From an uncultured Panacagrimonas sp. (lineage in GTDB: Bacteria; Pseudomonadota; Gammaproteobacteria; Nevskiales; Nevskiaceae), in contig CAMLNE010000064.1 in NCBI GenBank assembly GCA_946481265.1, positions 1-14,807 on the forward strand: a DNA stretch of 14,807 nucleotides. Reading direction: 5' to 3'. The position numbers and the translations under genes are program-made. Shown here piece by piece: positions 1-6,959 of this stretch. The notes under the pieces were generated by a model. That model did no database searches. It was given only the letters and a program-made list of their open reading frames with translations, and had not been told where the DNA came from. Within the stretch, counting starts at the first letter, position 1. Each line of letters begins with the position of its first letter.

Positions 1-2522
1 AAGGCGCGGCCGATGATCGACAACAGACCCGGCTGGTCGGCGGTGACCAGTTCCAGGATCGTGCGGCCGCGCGTCTCGTCCTGGCTGAAGTAGATCGACG
101 TCGGGGTGTTGAAGTGCTTCAGGCGGTGCGGGATGCGTCGGTTGATCTCGATTCTCGACACCGCCGGATCACCCAGGACCTTGCGCAGCTGGTCGCCGAT
201 CTCTTCGAGTCGGTGCGGGTTCCGGATCGGCGAGCCGTCGCCCTCCATCACCACGTAGGAGTCGAGCACGAAGCCGTCGGCTGAGGTATGGATGCGCGCA
301 TCAAGAATGGTGAGGCCCAGGCGGGCCAGCACGCCAGTGGACAGGGCGAACAGGTGATCGCGGTCGCGCATGTACACGAACACCGTCGTGCCACGGCCGC
401 CGACGGTGTCGACCAGTACCAGCGGCAGATCCTCCTCGCGCGCGGCGAGAATCGCCGGCAGGTGCCAGGCGAGCTCCTCGGGCGAATGACGGAGGAAATA
501 CTCGTCGCCGAAGCGGGCCCAGGCACTCTCGGCCATGGCCACATCGATGCCGTCCGCCGCCAGCATGCTCATGGCTTCGGATTGTGTCTCGTCGACCAGT
601 TCCTCCTGGCGCAGGGGGTTTTCCACGCCCCGCTCCAGCGAACGGGTGGCGGCCTTGTACAGGTCCATCAGCAGGGATTCGCGCCAGGAATTCCATAGCG
701 CCGGATTGGTCGCGCGGATGTCCGCGACGGTCATCAGGAACAGATAGTCCAGGTGCGTGCGGTCGCCGACCTTGCGTGTGAACTCGGCGATCACCTGGGG
801 ATCCGTGATGTCGGCGCGCTGTGCAGTCAGCGACATCACCAGATGGTTCTTGACCAGCCAGGCAACCACCTCGGCATCCGAGTGCGACAGGCCGTGATCC
901 AGGCAGAACTGGCGCGACTCTTCGGCCCCGATGTCCGAGTGGTCGCCACCACGGCCCTTGGCCATGTCGTGGAAGAAGCCGGCGAGATATAGCAGTTCCT
1001 GCTTGGCGATCTTGTCCATCCGCTGGCTGCAGAACGGCATCTCGTGACGAAATCGCTCCATCGCGAAACGCCGCAGGTTGCGCACGACATAGAGCGTGTG
1101 TTCGTCGACCGTCAGGGTGTGGAACAGGTCGTACTGCATCAGGCCCACGATCTTGCCGAAGGCCGGCAGGTAGCGCCCGAGCACGCCGTAGCGGTTCATG
1201 CGCCGCAGGTTGCGCGTCAGCCCGCGCCGCTCGCGGAACATCTCCATGAACAGGGTCCGCGCACGAACGGTCGTGCGTACCTCGTCCGTGATCAGCCGCG
1301 AGTCACGCAGGATCATGCGCACGGTCTGGGCGCGGATTCCTTCCAGGCCGGGGTTCTGCTGCATCAGCAGGAAGATTTCGAGCAGCGCGACGGGATCCTT
1401 GCGGAAGACCTCGTCGCTGCGGGCCTCCATGTAGCCGTTGCGGATCTGGAAGCGCGCATTGACCGCCTTGACGGCGGGGTCGGGAAACGGGTGAAGGATC
1501 GACTCCTCGAACAGCTGCAGGAGGACGTCGTTCAGGCAGCTCAGCGATTTGATCGTGCGGTAGTACAGCTGCATGAACTGCTCGACCGCGAGGTTCGGGT
1601 GCTGCGGATCGCTGTTGACGTATCCGAACAGGCTCGCGATCTTGACCTGGTGGTCGAACAGCAGGCGATCCTCGCGCCGTCCGGTGATCATGTGCAGCGC
1701 GAACCGCACTCGCCACAGGAAGTCCTGGCCTGCGAAAAGTTCGTCGCACTCCTGCTTGGTCAGGAAGCCATGGTCGCGCAGTTCGGTGAGCGTGCTTGCC
1801 CCGAGATAGCGCTTGGCCACCCAGCCGATCATGTGGATATCGCGCAGGCCGCCCGGCGACTCCTTCACATTGGGTTCGAGCTTGTAGCCGGTGTCGTCGT
1901 ACTTGCGGTAACGCGCCTGCTGCTCGGCCTTCTTCGCAAGAAGGAAGTCGGCCAAGGGCCACACCTTGTCCGGTGTAAGGCTTTCCCGCATCGCGGCGAA
2001 CAGCGAGTCGTCGCCGGTAAGGAAGCGGGTCTCCATCAGGTTGGTGATGACGGTGATGTCCTTGGCTGCCTCGGACACGCACTCATGGAGCGAGCGTACG
2101 CTGCTGCCAACCTCCAGCCCGATGTCCCAGAAGAACGCGGTCAGTTCCTCGAGCTTTTTGCGCAGGCGATCCAGGCTGGCACCGTCGTGCAGCAGCAGGA
2201 TGTCGATGTCGGAAGAGGGCAGCAGCTCACCGCGACCGTATCCGCCGACGGCGACCAGGGCGATGCCGGGCGACGTGGCCGGGAGATGGCGCAGCCAAGC
2301 CTCGCGCAGCACCTCGTCGACCAGGTGGGTGCGCGCACGCACCAGCGATTCGGCGGCCTGGCCCTCGTGGAACAGGCTCAGCAGTCGGGCGCGTCCCCAG
2401 GCCAGGGTGTCGCGAAAGGCCGCGATCGGCTTGCCATCATCGGCTCTCAGGCGCGCGCGTACCTTGCGCGCCGAGAACACGCTGGCGGATTCATCTTCGG
2501 CGAGTTCGAGTTCGGCGCCCAT
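1..2522 (-). CDS. glnD: Bifunctional uridylyltransferase/uridylyl-removing enzyme GlnD (3' end beyond window)
   Basis: GlnD senses glutamine and adds UMP to, or removes it from, the PII proteins GlnB/GlnK, so setting glutamine synthetase activity and nitrogen gene expression. I translated the minus strand from the ATG at 2522-2520. The nucleotidyltransferase motif GGYGRGEL begins at residue 93 and the metal-binding DID pair is D105/D107. The HD hydrolase domain has HTLTVDEH from residue 468 and the HD pair at 518-519 followed by MAKGRGGDHSDIG. A first ACT domain starts near residue 699. A second starts near 821 and is cut at the window edge in PGLLSIIGRA. About 840 codons are visible; the family is usually 850-900, so only a few tens of residues are missing. 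The frame is uninterrupted where checked. The ATG is the only ATG/GTG/TTG in this frame after the map stop, but its ribosome binding site is weak. The gene follows map and may be cotranscribed with it. Confidence 0.96.
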   Translation of the reverse strand, partial: MGAELELAEDESASVFSARKVRARLRADDGKPIAAFRDTLAWGRARLLSLFHEGQAAESLVRARTHLVDEVLREAWLRHLPATSPGIALVAVGGYGRGELLPSSDIDILLLHDGASLDRLRKKLEELTAFFWDIGLEVGSSVRSLHECVSEAAKDITVITNLMETRFLTGDDSLFAAMRESLTPDKVWPLADFLLAKKAEQQARYRKYDDTGYKLEPNVKESPGGLRDIHMIGWVAKRYLGASTLTELRDHGFLTKQECDELFAGQDFLWRVRFALHMITGRREDRLLFDHQVKIASLFGYVNSDPQHPNLAVEQFMQLYYRTIKSLSCLNDVLLQLFEESILHPFPDPAVKAVNARFQIRNGYMEARSDEVFRKDPVALLEIFLLMQQNPGLEGIRAQTVRMILRDSRLITDEVRTTVRARTLFMEMFRERRGLTRNLRRMNRYGVLGRYLPAFGKIVGLMQYDLFHTLTVDEHTLYVVRNLRRFAMERFRHEMPFCSQRMDKIAKQELLYLAGFFHDMAKGRGGDHSDIGAEESRQFCLDHGLSHSDAEVVAWLVKNHLVMSLTAQRADITDPQVIAEFTRKVGDRTHLDYLFLMTVADIRATNPALWNSWRESLLMDLYKAATRSLERGVENPLRQEELVDETQSEAMSMLAADGIDVAMAESAWARFGDEYFLRHSPEELAWHLPAILAAREEDLPLVLVDTVGGRGTTVFVYMRDRDHLFALSTGVLARLGLTILDARIHTSADGFVLDSYVVMEGDGSPIRNPHRLEEIGDQLRKVLGDPAVSRIEINRRIPHRLKHFNTPTSIYFSQDETRGRTILELVTADQPGLLSIIGRA

Positions 2523-2568
2523 GCTCGGCAGTGTCCGGTTTCCGCTTCCCGGATTCCAGTTGGATGAT

Positions 2569-2610
2569 GGGGGTGGCGCTGCGGGGCGCCGGGGAGATGG
2601 GGAGACGGGG
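2569..2610 (+). other. G-quadruplex-forming motif in the map-glnD spacer
   Basis: Four G4 tracts lie at 2583-2586, 2591-2594, 2599-2602 and 2607-2610. They are separated by three 4-nt loops (CGCC, AGAT, AGAC), which gives an exact 8-nt period. A fifth tract of five G lies at 2569-2573. This matches the canonical intramolecular quadruplex pattern with short loops. The G-rich strand is the template strand for map-glnD transcription, so the mRNA carries the C-rich complement. The motif is seen directly; that it folds in vivo, or affects glnD, is inference. Confidence 0.8.
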
Positions 2611-2624
2611 AGCGTCGAGAGAAC

Positions 2625-2650
2625 GCTGGCGTCCCGTCGGGTGCGCCAGC
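2625..2650 (-). terminator. Stem-loop between map and glnD (weak terminator or attenuator)
   Basis: A perfect 7-bp inverted repeat pairs 2625-2631 with 2644-2650. Inside it, 2633-2635 pairs with 2639-2641, extending the hairpin past a small bulge. On the minus-strand transcript it begins about 16 nt after the map stop and is followed by GTTCTCTC, not by a clean U run. Full termination therefore looks unlikely. Partial attenuation or 3'-end protection of the map message is possible. Confidence 0.45.
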
Positions 2651-2666
2651 CAGTTCCGGAGCCTCC

Positions 2667-3458
2667 CTAGAACGTCTCGTCCTGGCGCGCCGTGAGCACT
2701 TCGTAGCCGGTCTCCGTGACCAGCACCGTGTGCTCCCATTGCGCCGACAGCGAGTGGTCCTTGGTCACGACGGTCCAGCCATCCGGCAGCAGCTTCACAT
2801 CCGGCCGCCCCGCATTGAGCATCGGCTCGACGGTGAAGCACATGCCTGGTTCGAGTTCCAGGCCGGTTCCCGGCTTGCCGTAATGCAGGACCTGGGGCTC
2901 CTCGTGGAACACCTCTCCGATGCCGTGGCCGCAGTACTCACGGACCACCGAGTAGCCGCGGGACTCCGCATGGCGCTGGACCACGTGGCCGAGATCGCCG
3001 AGGCGGACACCGGGACGGATGCCGCGGATGCCGGCGAGCATGGCCTCGCGGGTGGTCTCGACCAGGCGCTTGGCCAGCACCGTGGGCTCACCGACGAAGA
3101 AGGTCTGGCTGGTGTCGCCATGCCAGCCGTCCTTTATGACGGTGATGTCGATGTTGATGATGTCGCCGCGCTTGAGCACCTTGGCGCCGGGAATGCCGTG
3201 GCAGACCACGTGATTGACCGAGGTGCAGATCGACTTCGGGAAGCCCGTGTAGTTGAGGGGTGCCGGTATGCAGCCGAGATCCTCGGTGATGTAGCGGTGG
3301 CAGATTCGGTCGAGTTCCTCGGTGGATACGCCGGCCTTGACCTGGGGCGCGATCATCTCGAGGACTTGCGCCGCGGCGCGGCCGGCCTCGCGCATCTTCT
3401 GGCGTTGTTCGGGATTCTTGATCGTGATGCCCATGCGGGAGGGGTTTTCCGAGTCCAT
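2667..3458 (-). CDS. map: Type I methionine aminopeptidase
   Basis: MAP is a cytosolic dinuclear metalloenzyme that removes the initiator methionine from nascent proteins. The 263-residue product matches the length of the E. coli type I enzyme (264). All expected metal and active-site residues are present: H87 in VVCHGIP, D104 in NIDITV, D115 in HGDTS, H178 in CGHGIGEVFHEEP, E211 in TVEPM and E242 in QWEHTV. There is no N-terminal zinc or SH3 extension, so this is the simple bacterial form. Relative to the E. coli start the protein carries about eight extra residues, and Met9 (MGITIKNPEQ) is an alternative start at 3434. I keep the first ATG because AGGA lies 9 nt before it, though the ribosome binding site is not strong. 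The gene is transcribed away from rpsB and toward glnD. Confidence 0.97.
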   Translation of the reverse strand: MDSENPSRMGITIKNPEQRQKMREAGRAAAQVLEMIAPQVKAGVSTEELDRICHRYITEDLGCIPAPLNYTGFPKSICTSVNHVVCHGIPGAKVLKRGDIINIDITVIKDGWHGDTSQTFFVGEPTVLAKRLVETTREAMLAGIRGIRPGVRLGDLGHVVQRHAESRGYSVVREYCGHGIGEVFHEEPQVLHYGKPGTGLELEPGMCFTVEPMLNAGRPDVKLLPDGWTVVTKDHSLSAQWEHTVLVTETGYEVLTARQDETF

Positions 3459-3510
3459 CTGAAGGGGTCCTGCGAGCGGGTTTCCGCGCTGCCAGACGTT
3501 CCGGACGCGG

Positions 3511-3539
3511 TTGAGAGAGCGAGCCCTGCATGCTATAAA
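3511..3539 (+). promoter_or_regulatory. Sigma70-type promoter for rpsB-tsf with extended -10
   Basis: TTGAGA at 3511-3516 and TATAAA at 3534-3539 are separated by exactly 17 nt. A TG at 3531-3532 forms an extended -10 (TGCTATAAA). Downstream the discriminator is GC-rich (GCCGCGC, 3540-3546), a feature associated with stringent control of ribosomal promoters. The likely start is near 3545-3546, immediately before a run of seven T. This gives a leader of about 120 nt before the rpsB ATG. Confidence 0.7.
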
Positions 3540-3558
3540 GCCGCGCTTTTTTTGGCAA
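3532..3558 (-). promoter_or_regulatory. Possible overlapping promoter for map
   Basis: On the minus strand TTGCCA (3558-3553) is followed after 15 nt by TATAGC (3537-3532). The spacing is shorter than ideal. The -10 shares its A/T core with the rpsB -10 on the other strand, so the two polymerases could compete. It is the best candidate I can see upstream of map, but it is weak evidence. Confidence 0.25.
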
Positions 3559-3580
3559 CGAAAGCGGGCTGCGGAGGTAT

Positions 3581-3668
3581 GCAGACCGCAATCTCATCCG
3601 CCGCCGGCCTTGGGTGCATCCGTACTTCACTCCGGCGCGGTCTGTTCTAAACCCAAGGAGTTGTTTCA
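3581..3668 (+). promoter_or_regulatory. Structured rpsB leader, probable S2 autoregulatory element
   Basis: The leader can fold into a long interrupted hairpin. CAGACCGC (3582-3589) pairs perfectly with GCGGTCTG (3637-3644), plus one G-U pair outside, and GCCGG (3603-3607) pairs with CCGGC (3632-3636). The loop contains CCTTGGG (3608-3614), which is the exact complement of CCCAAGG at 3652-3658. That 3' partner includes most of the rpsB Shine-Dalgarno AAGGAG (3655-3660, 8 nt before the ATG). A pseudoknot covering the ribosome binding site is therefore possible. In E. coli, S2 represses rpsB-tsf through the rpsB leader; that this element does the same job is inference from position and fold. 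Confidence 0.55.
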
Positions 3669-4466
3669 ATGTCGAATGTCACCATGCGCCAGTTGCTGGA
3701 GGCGGGGGCCCACTTTGGCCATCGCACCCGCTACTGGAACCCCAAGATGGATTCCTACATCTTCGGTAGCCGCAACAAGATCCACATCATCAACCTCGAG
3801 CACACGCTGCCGCTGCTCAAGGATGCCTGTTCCTATGTCGGTAAGGTGGCTGCCAGCGGCGGCCGCGTGCTGTTCGTGGGCACCAAGCGCGCCGCCCGCG
3901 AGGCCATCGAGGCCGAGGCGCAGCGCTGCGGCATGCCGTTCGTGAGCCAGCGCTGGCTGGGCGGCACGCTGACCAACTTCAAGACCATCAAGGGCTCGAT
4001 CAAGCGCCTGCACGAGATGGAGAAGCAGGTCGAGGACGGCACCATCGGCCGACTGTCCAAGAAGGAACAGCTGCTCAACCAGCGCGAGCTGGACAAGCTG
4101 CGCCGGTCCCTGGGCGGCATCAAGGACATGACCAGCCTGCCGGACTGCCTGTTCGTGATCGATACCGGTTACGAGAAGATTGCCGTGGCCGAGGCCCGCA
4201 AGCTGGGCATTCCGGTGGTGGCGGTGGTCGATTCCAACAACGATCCCGAGATGATCGACGTGGTCATCCCCGGCAATGACGATGCAACGCGCGCGATCAA
4301 GGTGTACGCCCAGTGCGCGGCTGACGCGATCATCGAGGGCCGCGGCTCGAACACGGTTGCTCCGCGCGAAGACGATGCCGAGTCCGGCTCGGCAGATGAT
4401 CGCGGCGCACGGCGCCCGCGTGGCCCCCGCAAGCCGGCGGGTCGCGACGAGAAGGTGGAGGGCTGA
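3669..4466 (+). CDS. rpsB: 30S ribosomal protein S2
   Basis: S2 is a late-assembling protein on the solvent side of the 30S subunit, needed together with S1 for normal initiation. The N-terminal family signature [20 protein letters not shown] is clear, as is the second signature beginning PDCLFVIDT at residue 158 and running into VVDSNNDP. The central [11 protein letters not shown] stretch is also typical. The start is fixed by AAGGAG 8 nt upstream and by homology. The protein has 265 residues against 241 in E. coli; the excess lies in a charged Arg/Pro/Asp-rich tail after about residue 223. The tsf Shine-Dalgarno is embedded in the last codons. Confidence 0.98.
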   Translation: MSNVTMRQLLEAGAHFGHRTRYWNPKMDSYIFGSRNKIHIINLEHTLPLLKDACSYVGKVAASGGRVLFVGTKRAAREAIEAEAQRCGMPFVSQRWLGGTLTNFKTIKGSIKRLHEMEKQVEDGTIGRLSKKEQLLNQRELDKLRRSLGGIKDMTSLPDCLFVIDTGYEKIAVAEARKLGIPVVAVVDSNNDPEMIDVVIPGNDDATRAIKVYAQCAADAIIEGRGSNTVAPREDDAESGSADDRGARRPRGPRKPAGRDEKVEG

Positions 4467-4468
4467 GC

Positions 4469-5389
4469 ATGGCTGCTGTGACTGCTGCCCTGATCAAGGA
4501 GCTGCGCGACCGCACCGGCGCCGGCATGGGCGATTGCAAGAAGGCGCTCGAAGCTGTCCAGGGAGACCTGGACAAGGCCGTCGAAAGGCTGCGCATGGAC
4601 GGCGCTGCCAAGGCCGACAAGAAGGCCGGCCGTACCGCCGCGGAAGGCATCATCGCCGTGGCGTCCAATGCCGAGGCGATCGCCCTGGTCGAGGTGAACT
4701 CGGAGACCGACTTCGTGGCCAAGGGCGAGGATTTCCGGTCGCTCGCCCGTGATGCCGCGGAGGCCGCGCTCAAGCACCGTCCCGCCAGCGTCGAGGAGCT
4801 CGTCGCGCTGCAGATCGGGAATGGCACGCTCGACGAGCGTCGCCGCGAACTGGTCGGCAAGATCGGCGAAAACCTGACCATCCGGCGTGTCGAGGTCGTG
4901 GCTTCCGCTGGCGGCCCGATCGTCACCTACATCCACCCGGGCGACAAGATCGCGGTCGCGCTGGCCCTGCAGGCCGGTAGCGCCGACCTGGCGAAGGATC
5001 TGGCGATGCACATTGCCGCGATGTCGCCGCGCGCGGTCGATCCGTCCAGCATCCCGGCCGACGTGCTCGCGTCCGAGCGACGCGTGATCGAAGCCCAGGT
5101 GGCCAAGGAACAGGAAGAGGACGCCGCAGCCGGAAAGAAGCCGAAGCCGGCCGAGATCGTCGCCAAGATGACCGAAGGCAAGGTGGCCAAGTTCCTCGAC
5201 GAGCAGACCCTGGTCGGGCAGCCCTTCGTGAAGAACGACGCCTACGGGCTCAAGGCCGACGCCAAGGTGCGTGAGGTGCTCGCCAAGGAAAAGGCGGTCG
5301 TCGCGCGGTTCGTTCGCCTGGCCGTTGGCGAGGGCATCGAGAAGAAGCAGGTCGACTTCGCTGCCGAAGTCGCGGCAGCGGGCGGCTGA
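4469..5389 (+). CDS. tsf: Translation elongation factor Ts
   Basis: EF-Ts is the guanine-nucleotide exchange factor that reloads EF-Tu with GTP. The N-terminal UBA-like region (LIKELRDRTGAGMGDCKKAL, residues 8-27) binds EF-Tu. The TDFVA motif, whose Asp-Phe contacts EF-Tu, is at residues 80-84. Residues after about 85 form the core and dimerisation regions. The product is 306 residues, somewhat longer than E. coli's 283. The start lies 2 nt after the rpsB stop and is preceded by GGAGG at 4457-4461 with 7-nt spacing, so translation is probably coupled to rpsB. A hairpin just downstream closes the pair. Confidence 0.98.
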   Translation: MAAVTAALIKELRDRTGAGMGDCKKALEAVQGDLDKAVERLRMDGAAKADKKAGRTAAEGIIAVASNAEAIALVEVNSETDFVAKGEDFRSLARDAAEAALKHRPASVEELVALQIGNGTLDERRRELVGKIGENLTIRRVEVVASAGGPIVTYIHPGDKIAVALALQAGSADLAKDLAMHIAAMSPRAVDPSSIPADVLASERRVIEAQVAKEQEEDAAAGKKPKPAEIVAKMTEGKVAKFLDEQTLVGQPFVKNDAYGLKADAKVREVLAKEKAVVARFVRLAVGEGIEKKQVDFAAEVAAAGG

Positions 5390-5410
5390 GAAGTTAGACT
5401 TAGGTAGTTC

Positions 5411-5441
5411 CCGAGGCCCCGGAAACGGGGCCTCGCTTTAT
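5411..5441 (+). terminator. Intrinsic terminator-like hairpin after tsf
   Basis: A 9-bp perfect stem pairs 5412-5420 with 5427-5435. It extends by one G-C pair (5421/5426) to close a GAAA tetraloop. It starts about 22 nt after the tsf stop. The following CTTTAT is only a short U-rich tract, so read-through into pyrH is plausible. It most likely sets a lower dose of the distal genes relative to S2 and EF-Ts. Confidence 0.75.
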
Positions 5442-5547
5442 GCAAAGCCGATTTGATGAGTTCAATGCCAGCTGAACAGCGCACCCTGTGGAAAAACGCG
5501 GCGCCGCTGGGCGGCGGCCCGGCCATTGCGCCAGAAACCTGCGCGTC

Positions 5548-6270
5548 ATGAGCGCGAAGCCGGCGTACCGGCGCATCCTGCTCAAGCTTTCGGGCGAAGC
5601 GCTCATGGGCGACCTTGAGTTCGGCATCTCGCCCAAGGTCATGAGTTTCGTGGCACAGGAACTCAAGGCGGTCGTCGCCACCGGCGTGCAGGTGGCCCTG
5701 GTGGTCGGCGGCGGCAACATCTTCCGCGGCGAGGGCTTGGCCTGTGCCGGAATGGACCGCGTGACCGGTGACCAGATGGGGATGCTGGCGACGGTCATCA
5801 ACGCGCTGGCCATCCAGGACGCCATCGAACGGGTCGGATTGCAGGCGCGCGTTCAGTCGGCCATCCGCATCAACGAGGTCTGCGAGGACTTCATCCGCCG
5901 CCGCGCAATCCGCCACCTGGAAAAGGGACGGGTGCTGGTGTTCGGCGCCGGGACCGGAAATCCTTTCTTCACCACCGACTCGGCTGCCGCATTGCGCGCG
6001 GTGGAGATCGGCGCGGACCTGATGCTGAAGGCGACGAAGGTCGACGGCATCTACACCGCCGATCCCAAGAAGGACCCGACCGCCACCAAGTATGACGACC
6101 TGAGCTACGACGAGGCCCTGGATCGTCGTCTGGCGGTCATGGACCAGACCGCGATGGTCCTGTGCCGCGATCACAAAATGAAGCTGCGGGTCTACGACAT
6201 GGGCTGTCCCGGGGCCCTGTTGAAGATCGTCACCGGTGACCAGACGATCGGTACCCGCGTCCACGCCTAG
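5548..6270 (+). CDS. pyrH: Uridylate (UMP) kinase
   Basis: PyrH phosphorylates UMP to UDP in pyrimidine synthesis and belongs to the bacterial amino-acid-kinase type UMP kinases, which act as hexamers and are usually controlled by GTP and UTP. Visible motifs are KLSGE at residues 13-17, GGGNIFRG at 54-61, GDQMGMLAT from 74, [12 protein letters not shown] at 135-146 and [13 protein letters not shown] at 161-173. I start at the ATG at 5548, giving 240 residues, because [19 protein letters not shown] aligns with the family N-terminus. The frame stays open upstream to a GTG at 5488 with no family similarity. No good Shine-Dalgarno precedes either start. I see no convincing promoter in the 158-bp gap after tsf beyond the terminator-like hairpin. 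Confidence 0.97.
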   Translation: MSAKPAYRRILLKLSGEALMGDLEFGISPKVMSFVAQELKAVVATGVQVALVVGGGNIFRGEGLACAGMDRVTGDQMGMLATVINALAIQDAIERVGLQARVQSAIRINEVCEDFIRRRAIRHLEKGRVLVFGAGTGNPFFTTDSAAALRAVEIGADLMLKATKVDGIYTADPKKDPTATKYDDLSYDEALDRRLAVMDQTAMVLCRDHKMKLRVYDMGCPGALLKIVTGDQTIGTRVHA

Positions 6271-6273
6271 AGC

Positions 6274-6291
6274 GCGGGGCGGATGCCCCGC
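6274..6291 (+). other. Stem-loop in pyrH-frr spacer
   Basis: A perfect 7-bp GC stem (GCGGGGC, 6274-6280, with GCCCCGC, 6285-6291) has a GGAT loop. It sits 3 nt after the pyrH stop and 20 nt before the frr ATG. It is followed by TTGG, so it lacks the U tract of an intrinsic terminator. A role in mRNA stability or partial attenuation is possible. Confidence 0.6.
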
Positions 6292-6311
6292 TTGGAAGTG
6301 ATGAGATTCCC

Positions 6312-6869
6312 ATGATCAACGACATCAAGAAGGAAACCGGCGATCGCATGCAGAAGTGCATCGATTCGCTCAAGACCGCCCTGGCCAAGCTGCGCACCGG
6401 ACGTGCGCATGCAGGCCTGCTCGACCACATCACTGTGGACTACTACGGCTCGGATGTGCCGCTGTCCCAGTGCGCGAACGTGGTGGTCGAGGACGCCCGC
6501 ACGATCTCGATCACCGCCTGGGAGAAGAACATGATCTCGGTGATCGAGAAGGCGATCATGAAGTCGGACCTGGGTCTGAATCCCAGCACCGCCGGCACGA
6601 TCATCCGCATCATCATGCCGGCGCTGACCGAGGACCGCAGGCGGGATCTGGCCAAGGTCGTCCGCGGCGAGGCTGAGGGGGGGCGCGTGGCAATCCGCGC
6701 GGTCCGGCGCGATGCCAACCAGGACATCAAGGAACTGGCCAAGGAGAAGCTGATCAGCACCGACGAGGAGAAGCGGGGCGAAGCGGAAATCCAGAAACTG
6801 ACCGACCAGTTCGTCGCCAAGGTCGACGAACTCGCCGCCATCAAGGAGAAGGAGTTGATGTCGCTGTAG
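6312..6869 (+). CDS. frr: Ribosome recycling factor
   Basis: RRF splits post-termination ribosomes together with EF-G. The 185-residue product has exactly the E. coli length. The three-helix-bundle region includes [20 protein letters not shown] near residues 26-45 and the conserved VRRDAN segment with Arg132. The domain II beta/alpha region lies between, with [18 protein letters not shown] at 55-72. The ATG at 6312 is fixed by homology (MINDIKKE); only weak purine stretches (GGAAG, GAGA) precede it. The gene follows pyrH by 41 bp and is probably cotranscribed with it, as in many bacteria. Confidence 0.98.
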   Translation: MINDIKKETGDRMQKCIDSLKTALAKLRTGRAHAGLLDHITVDYYGSDVPLSQCANVVVEDARTISITAWEKNMISVIEKAIMKSDLGLNPSTAGTIIRIIMPALTEDRRRDLAKVVRGEAEGGRVAIRAVRRDANQDIKELAKEKLISTDEEKRGEAEIQKLTDQFVAKVDELAAIKEKELMSL

Positions 6870-6889
6870 GACCGGAGTGTCATCCGGTC
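6870..6889 (+). other. Stem-loop directly after frr
   Basis: GACCGGA (6870-6876) pairs perfectly with TCCGGTC (6883-6889) around a 6-nt loop. The stem begins at the first base after the frr stop codon. ATGGCTGC follows, so there is no U tract. Termination is doubtful; 3'-end protection or slowing of transcription before uppS is possible. Confidence 0.55.
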
Positions 6890-6959
6890 ATGGCTGCAGG
6901 TTCGTATTCAGGAACGCCGTGCTCGAATAGCCGATCCTTCCGCCCATGGTGAAATCCGC

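Noticed and set aside
1044..2567. A 507-codon plus-strand open frame opposite glnD
   Set aside because: It is the antisense shadow of glnD, whose domains are complete on the minus strand. Long antisense frames are expected with high third-position G+C, and the translation resembles no family I know.
3537..3553. A short AAAGC/GCTTT hairpin followed by seven T, resembling a terminator
   Set aside because: It overlaps the -10 element of the strong rpsB promoter and has only a 5-bp stem. No plus-strand gene lies upstream of it to terminate.
5488..5547. GTG start giving a 20-residue N-terminal extension on PyrH
   Set aside because: The extra residues have no counterpart in the UMP kinase family, and the ATG at 5548 gives the normal length and N-terminus.
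6911..6938. GGAAC upstream of uppS as a possible sigma-E -35 element
   Set aside because: The rest of the -35 and the expected -10 (TCTGA-like) at 15-19 nt spacing do not match well enough to claim a sigma-E promoter.
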